A stretch of 64,000 nucleotides of DNA from the NCBI GenBank assembly GCA_034660035.1, contig JAYEIJ010000062.1:17467-81466 (forward strand), written 5' to 3'. This DNA is from JAHEEL01 sp034660035 (lineage in GTDB: Bacteria > Actinomycetota > Acidimicrobiia > Spongiisociales > UBA5794). Every line of letters starts with the position of its first letter. Position 1 is the stretch's first letter. This document shows positions 60,270 to 64,000 of the stretch, piece after piece. The notes beneath the pieces are model-generated. The model had not been told where the DNA came from, ran no database searches, and saw nothing but the letters and a program-made list of their open reading frames with translations. Both the position numbers and the translations under genes were made by a program.

Positions 60270-61059
60270 GGGCGAGACCGAACTGGTGGCGGACGGCCTG
60301 CGGGAACGGATGCGTGTCGAGCGTCATGAACCGGGCGCTTCTGACGCCTCGAGATACCACGGCACTCCCGCCCGGTTCGATCGTCCCGATCTCTCGCCCA
60401 TCGACGTTCACCCGTGCCGGGCGGTCGATCTCTACGGTCACCGCGATTTCAGCATCCGGGGACACGACGATGCTCCTCGACAAGAGGCTGTGTGGAGCGA
60501 TGGGTGTGAGAACGAGAGCCTCCACCTCGGGATCGACGACCGGTCCCCCTGCGGATAGCGAGTAGGCGGTCGATCCGACCGGGGTTGCGATGATCATGCC
60601 ATCGGTCCGATACTCGGCGAATCGGCGACCGTTGATCGCAACGCCGATCTCGATGATCCGTTCGCTCACGACCTTCTCGATGACCACGTCGTTGATCCCG
60701 GTGGCAGCGAAGCCCGGTCCCTCCACAGCAACCGTCATCACAGAGAACACACGAAGTCTTTCGTGTGACAGCGCCTCGGCGAACGCGTCGATCTCATCGA
60801 TCGCGAACTCGGCGAGGTACCCCACACGGCCGACGTTGATTCCTGCGATGGGAATGCCGGTGTCGAAGGCCAGACGTGCGGCTCTCAACACGGTTCCGTC
60901 ACCACCGACTCCGATCACCGCTTCGACATCTGATGGAAGCGTGTCACCTACCACGCTGATCGCCTCAACGTCGCGTTTGCGGCACGCGGCAGTCAATACC
61001 TTTGCTGCGTCGGCTGCGTGCGCCTTCTCCTCGTGTATGACAACGGCAATTCGCTTCAC
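60262..61059 (-). CDS. nadK: NAD kinase
   Basis: Phosphorylates NAD to NADP, 265 aa. VIGVGGDGTVLRAAR carries the GGDG motif. GINVGRVGYLAEF and the NDVVIEK plus TDGMIIATPVGSTAYSLSAG blocks are conserved. GTG at 61059 overlaps the tlyA stop as GTGA and follows GAGGAG. Belongs to the tlyA-nadK-recN cluster typical of Actinomycetota. Confidence 0.96.
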   Translation of the reverse strand: MKRIAVVIHEEKAHAADAAKVLTAACRKRDVEAISVVGDTLPSDVEAVIGVGGDGTVLRAARLAFDTGIPIAGINVGRVGYLAEFAIDEIDAFAEALSHERLRVFSVMTVAVEGPGFAATGINDVVIEKVVSERIIEIGVAINGRRFAEYRTDGMIIATPVGSTAYSLSAGGPVVDPEVEALVLTPIAPHSLLSRSIVVSPDAEIAVTVEIDRPARVNVDGREIGTIEPGGSAVVSRGVRSARFMTLDTHPFPQAVRHQFGLAHA

Positions 61060-61847
61060 GCTTGGCTCTCCTCGAGAACGATCGCTCGTACGGTACCGGC
61101 ATCGACGACTCGTTCCGCTCTCCTGCCGTGGACAAGGAACTCGCGGTTCCCCTCCGTGCCCGTTATCGAGGAGACGACGACACCGACCACTCCGATCCCG
61201 TTCACTGCCAGAGCGTCCGCTGCCTGCTCGATCGCAAGCACATGAGATTCTGGGTCCCTGACGATGCCGCCTTTCCCCACAAGCTCTGGCCCAACTTCGA
61301 ATTGCGGCTTCACGAGGAGTACCCAATCCGAGTCCGACGAGCCCAGGGACGCCAGCTGAGGAGCAACGAGCGCAAGGGAGATGAAGGACAGATCGGCGAC
61401 GATGAGGTCGAACGGTGCCCCGAGCGCCTCAGGGTCGGCGTGCCGAATGTTCGTGCGCTCGACAACCGTCACCCTCTCGTCGACTCGAATCCGGTGGTGC
61501 ATCTGACCGTATCCCACATCGACCGCCACCACTTCGGCCACTCCCCTCTGCAGCAAGCAGTCGGAGAAGCCGCCCGTGGAAGCGCCAACGTCGATAGCCC
61601 TTCTGCCTTCGACGGCGATCCCGAATGTCTCAAGCGCTCCTTCAAGTTTCGCCCCGGCGCGGCTCACGAAGCGTGCTGGAGGTGCGGTGAGCGACACCGG
61701 TTCCTCCGGAGCAACGAGGGTCGACGGTTTCGGAGCCGGATTGTCTCGAACTCGGACCAGACCGGAGTCGATGACGCGTCGCGCTTCAGCACGCGACGGC
61801 ACGAGCTTGCGCCGGACCAGCTCCGTGTCGAGGCGTCTCCTGGTCAG
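61056..61847 (-). CDS. tlyA: TlyA family rRNA 2'-O-methyltransferase, CTG start
   Basis: A 263-aa S4-plus-FtsJ-like methyltransferase that methylates 16S/23S rRNA in mycobacteria. The S4 domain RRRLDTELVRRKLVPSRAEA begins at the fourth codon after CTG. RFVSRAGAKLEGAL, IDVGASTGGFSDCLLQRG and VADLSFISL follow. The nearest GTG (61802) would delete half of the S4 domain. CTG at 61847 overlaps the previous stop as CTGA and has GGGAG 9 bases upstream. Confidence 0.93.
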   Translation of the reverse strand: MTRRRLDTELVRRKLVPSRAEARRVIDSGLVRVRDNPAPKPSTLVAPEEPVSLTAPPARFVSRAGAKLEGALETFGIAVEGRRAIDVGASTGGFSDCLLQRGVAEVVAVDVGYGQMHHRIRVDERVTVVERTNIRHADPEALGAPFDLIVADLSFISLALVAPQLASLGSSDSDWVLLVKPQFEVGPELVGKGGIVRDPESHVLAIEQAADALAVNGIGVVGVVVSSITGTEGNREFLVHGRRAERVVDAGTVRAIVLEESQA

Positions 61848-62026
61848 GGCGTGACGCTCCCTGAACCGCCGTCGACATCGTCGAGGGCGCTTCCGAGCCG
61901 GCGAGCTATCTCCTCGGCCTTTTCAGGAGCTTCGGCCGGTTCTGACTGCTCGAGCTCTGCCTCGAGAGCATCCAGATCAGCGCCGGGTTCGGCTACGGGT
62001 TCGTTCGAGTTCTGCACCATGGGCAT
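61844..62026 (-). CDS. Small acidic coiled-coil protein, 60 aa
   Basis: Reads MPMVQNSNEPVAE, then a Glu/Ala-rich helix LDALEAELEQSEPAEAPEKA and a Gly/Ser tail. Not recognised. AGGG lies 5 bases before the ATG at 62026, which is one base after the HAD gene stop; an ATG at 62020 is also possible. Its stop forms the CTGA overlap with tlyA. Its position between the HAD gene and tlyA suggests translational coupling as one role. Confidence 0.6.
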   Translation of the reverse strand: MPMVQNSNEPVAEPGADLDALEAELEQSEPAEAPEKAEEIARRLGSALDDVDGGSGSVTP

Positions 62027-62027
62027 A

Positions 62028-62840
62028 TTATCCCTGGTCCTCGGCGGATTCGAGTGATAGGAGGCCCGGCAACTCCGAGACGGTGGCGATCGTGTAGTCC
62101 GGCCGGAGGTGCGGGGGCAGCGGATCCTGGTCGTTGGTGACGCCGCTGAGCACGAGGATCTTCCCCCACCCGGCGTCGACCCCCAACGCGAGATCGGTCT
62201 CGGGACGGTCCCCGACCATCCAGACCTCGGGGTGCTCGATCTTCTCTTCGACGAGATCACGCATCGGTCGGTGGGGCTTGCCGCACACGATCGGTGTCTT
62301 TCCCGTCGCCCTCTCCACGGCAGCCACGATCGACCCTGCTCCCGGATACCGCGCGTTCGGCATCGGGTACGTCGCATCGTCGTTCGTTGCGATGAACCGG
62401 GCACCTCCCCCGATAGCGACCACGGCGCGGGTCAGTCGCTCGTACGAGAGTCCGAGGTCGAGTCCAACGACGACCGCTGTTGCGGCGGCGGGATCTGTTG
62501 TGAGTTCGATTCCGGCTGCCGCGAGGGTGTCTCCGAGTTCGTCGGAGCCGAGCACGAGGCATGTCTCATCGGCACCTCGGAGCAAGTTCGCAGCGGCAAG
62601 ACCAGAGGTGATGACTGATCCCGGGTCGGGAGCGAACCCGGTTCGACGAGCGATGTTCCCTATCACCGTCTCGACGGCCCGTACCGAGTTGTTCGTCGCG
62701 AAGAGGATCTGATGCCCTGCGTCCCGAAGGGCCGTGAGTGCTTCACCCGCGCCGGGGACTCCGGTCTTGTCGAGGTAGATGACCCCATCGAGGTCGAACA
62801 CGAACGTCTTCTTCGAACGGACCGAGAAGGTGCGTGTCAT
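62028..62840 (-). CDS. HAD-IIA family hydrolase (NagD-like)
   Basis: Cytosolic phosphatase, 270 aa. Motif I FVFDLDGVIYLDKTG carries the nucleophile Asp, motif II is LFATNNSVR, the lysine motif sits in CGKPHRPM, and motif IV is MVGDRPETDLALG. The large C2 cap typical of NagD/PNPase enzymes lies between. In many actinobacteria a HAD-IIA gene precedes tlyA. ATG overlaps the GNAT stop as ATGA. Confidence 0.92.
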   Translation of the reverse strand: MTRTFSVRSKKTFVFDLDGVIYLDKTGVPGAGEALTALRDAGHQILFATNNSVRAVETVIGNIARRTGFAPDPGSVITSGLAAANLLRGADETCLVLGSDELGDTLAAAGIELTTDPAAATAVVVGLDLGLSYERLTRAVVAIGGGARFIATNDDATYPMPNARYPGAGSIVAAVERATGKTPIVCGKPHRPMRDLVEEKIEHPEVWMVGDRPETDLALGVDAGWGKILVLSGVTNDQDPLPPHLRPDYTIATVSELPGLLSLESAEDQG

Positions 62841-63379
62841 GTCGATCGTCCCGCGGTGCCATTGGGATCTGGTGCGAAGTCGTCGGATCCAGCATCCGAG
62901 CGGTGCATGGTGATCGATCGTGCCTTGAATCCGTTCGATTCGAAGAAGTTCTTCGCCAGCCGATGCCCCGGGCTCACGCGGGCGTCGAACAGGTCGATCC
63001 CACGCTCTTCCAGGCCTGTCATCGCGACATCGAGCATCGCGGCGCCGATGCCGACCCCCCGTGCCTCGTGGTCTGTGAAGATGAACTGCACAACACCGAT
63101 GCTTCGATCGGATACCGGCTCGAGGAGCGGTTCCTCAACGGCGATGAGGAACCCGGTGGGCACGCCGTCGATCTCCCCGATGACCGTGATCGCATCTTCT
63201 CGATCCAGTAGCAACGTCAACGACTCACCGACGGGTTCGGCCAGGCCATCGGCAGAAGGCCAGATCGAACGAATGGCGGATTGCTCTGCTGCCAGCGCCC
63301 TGTACATACGGAGCAGTTCGGGTACATCTTCAACCGTCGCGTGACGCGCGCTGATTCTCATGGGGGCATTCGTGGACAT
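62837..63379 (-). CDS. GNAT family N-acetyltransferase
   Basis: A 180-aa acetyltransferase. RHATVEDVPELLRMYRALA is beta1-alpha1; acetyl-CoA loop EARGVGIGAAMLDVAM carries RGVGIG; GHRLAKNFFESNGF is the usual late helix. Acceptor unknown. The start at 63379 is uncertain; ATG at 63361 is possible, and neither has a clear ribosome site. Confidence 0.85.
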   Translation of the reverse strand: MSTNAPMRISARHATVEDVPELLRMYRALAAEQSAIRSIWPSADGLAEPVGESLTLLLDREDAITVIGEIDGVPTGFLIAVEEPLLEPVSDRSIGVVQFIFTDHEARGVGIGAAMLDVAMTGLEERGIDLFDARVSPGHRLAKNFFESNGFKARSITMHRSDAGSDDFAPDPNGTAGRST

Positions 63380-63455
63380 GGGGACATGATGGCGCGAATC
63401 CGGGGACAAGCGATAGTGGTTTCACTGCCGCTGCCTGGCAGCGCCGGTTGCGCCG

Positions 63456-64000
63456 TCACTCGTATCGGGGCGGGGCGTGGATGGGTGGTCTGAGGAATCT
63501 GCGGCGTTGGGGTGGTGATGAGGGGTCGATCGAGAAACCACGGCCATGGATCACGACGTGGTGATGGAACCAGCACAGGGTCGTGAGGTTCCCGGCATCG
63601 GTTGGACCACCCTCACTCCACGGTCTGATGTGGTGTGCCTGGAGTCGGTAGCGGCTGATGCAGCCCTCGATCGTGCAGACCCCGCCGTCACGTGCCAGGA
63701 CGAAGCGTCTCAGGCGGGGTGGGATGACCCTGGTCCTGCGTCCCATGTTGACCGGTGTGCCATCCGTGGCGCGTGCAGTGACTTCGATCGTGCCCTGACA
63801 CAGGATGGCTTCGATCGTGTCGGGGCCGACCCTGGGTCCGGCCTCGATCACCGCCCCGGTCTCACCGTTCGTAGCTGCTGCGTCGTGGGCGTCGACGAAC
63901 ACGGTCAACAGCGGCGTCGCTGACTCCACAGAAGCGCCGTCTGTGCCGGCGAGCGAGTCGAGGCTGATCGCCCACAGGGCGTCCGCCCATCGGGTACCCC
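63456..64000 (-). CDS. HNH endonuclease of the DUF222 type, 5' end outside the window
   Basis: The C-terminal 181 residues of an HNH protein; the frame stays open to the window edge, where RWADALWAISLDSLAG fits the end of a DUF222 domain. The nuclease part reads RDGGVCTIEGCISRYRLQAH then HIRPWSEGGPTDAGNLTTLC, with the HH and two Cys pairs. Such DUF222-HNH genes are abundant and often mobile in actinobacteria. Confidence 0.88.
   Translation of the reverse strand, partial: GTRWADALWAISLDSLAGTDGASVESATPLLTVFVDAHDAAATNGETGAVIEAGPRVGPDTIEAILCQGTIEVTARATDGTPVNMGRRTRVIPPRLRRFVLARDGGVCTIEGCISRYRLQAHHIRPWSEGGPTDAGNLTTLCWFHHHVVIHGRGFSIDPSSPPQRRRFLRPPIHAPPRYE

Overview
The window is a high-GC, gene-dense actinobacterial chromosome segment carrying about 70 genes. 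The lineage is inferred to be Actinomycetota, possibly Acidimicrobiia. The evidence is the GarA-type FHA / MerR / bifunctional nuclease / MerR gene set, polyphosphate glucokinase, a deazaflavin (F420)-dependent oxidoreductase, DUF2510 and DUF222-HNH proteins, many GTG starts, and many genes that look leaderless (TANNNT 6 to 8 bases before the start codon). No marker such as 16S rRNA is present to settle the lineage.

Layout. 1-8.4 kb: secreted M23 peptidase, YceI protein, archaeal-type peroxiredoxin, TrkAH potassium uptake, SPOUT methyltransferase, P450, DUF1508 protein and MsrB. 8.4-25.5 kb: housekeeping and lipid genes (aldehyde dehydrogenase, Maf, two acyl-CoA dehydrogenases including a glutaryl-CoA type, MscS, RNase HII, AlgH, PEBP, adenosine deaminase, lipase, polyphosphate glucokinase), then the GarA/MerR/DacC/Hpt/BFN/MerR regulatory block and GcvH. 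25.5-38.5 kb: PgsA, a membrane sulfatase / methyltransferase / small membrane protein operon, an FGGY kinase with an S1P-lyase-like enzyme, two GT4 glycosyltransferases with a choline-kinase-like protein, and a DUF2510 membrane protein. 38.6-42.6 kb: a probable decayed island at the 3' end of tRNA-Pro, with an integrase remnant, an alpha/beta hydrolase, an F420-type oxidoreductase, an ATC hydrolase and an MBL hydrolase. 42.7-64 kb: a calcium-loop repeat protein, a Na/Pi symporter, then long minus-strand core operons (PccB-Der-DUF512; Cmk-AroA-RluB-ScpB-ScpA; HD-DksA; XerD-Nudix-PyrG; RecN-NadK-TlyA-HAD-GNAT) and a partial HNH nuclease at the end.

Four patterns cut across the annotation. (1) Spacers between genes hold arrays of degenerate tandem heptamers, each with its own unit sequence. 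(2) Operon junctions are dominated by 4-base NTGA overlaps. In three genes (tlyA, rluB and a conserved hypothetical) the only sensible start at that overlap is CTG. (3) Leaderless promoters are frequent; one pair (msrB / aldehyde dehydrogenase) has divergent -10 elements overlapping by two bases. (4) A 16-codon leaderless leader ORF is ATGA-coupled to the Na/Pi symporter gene.
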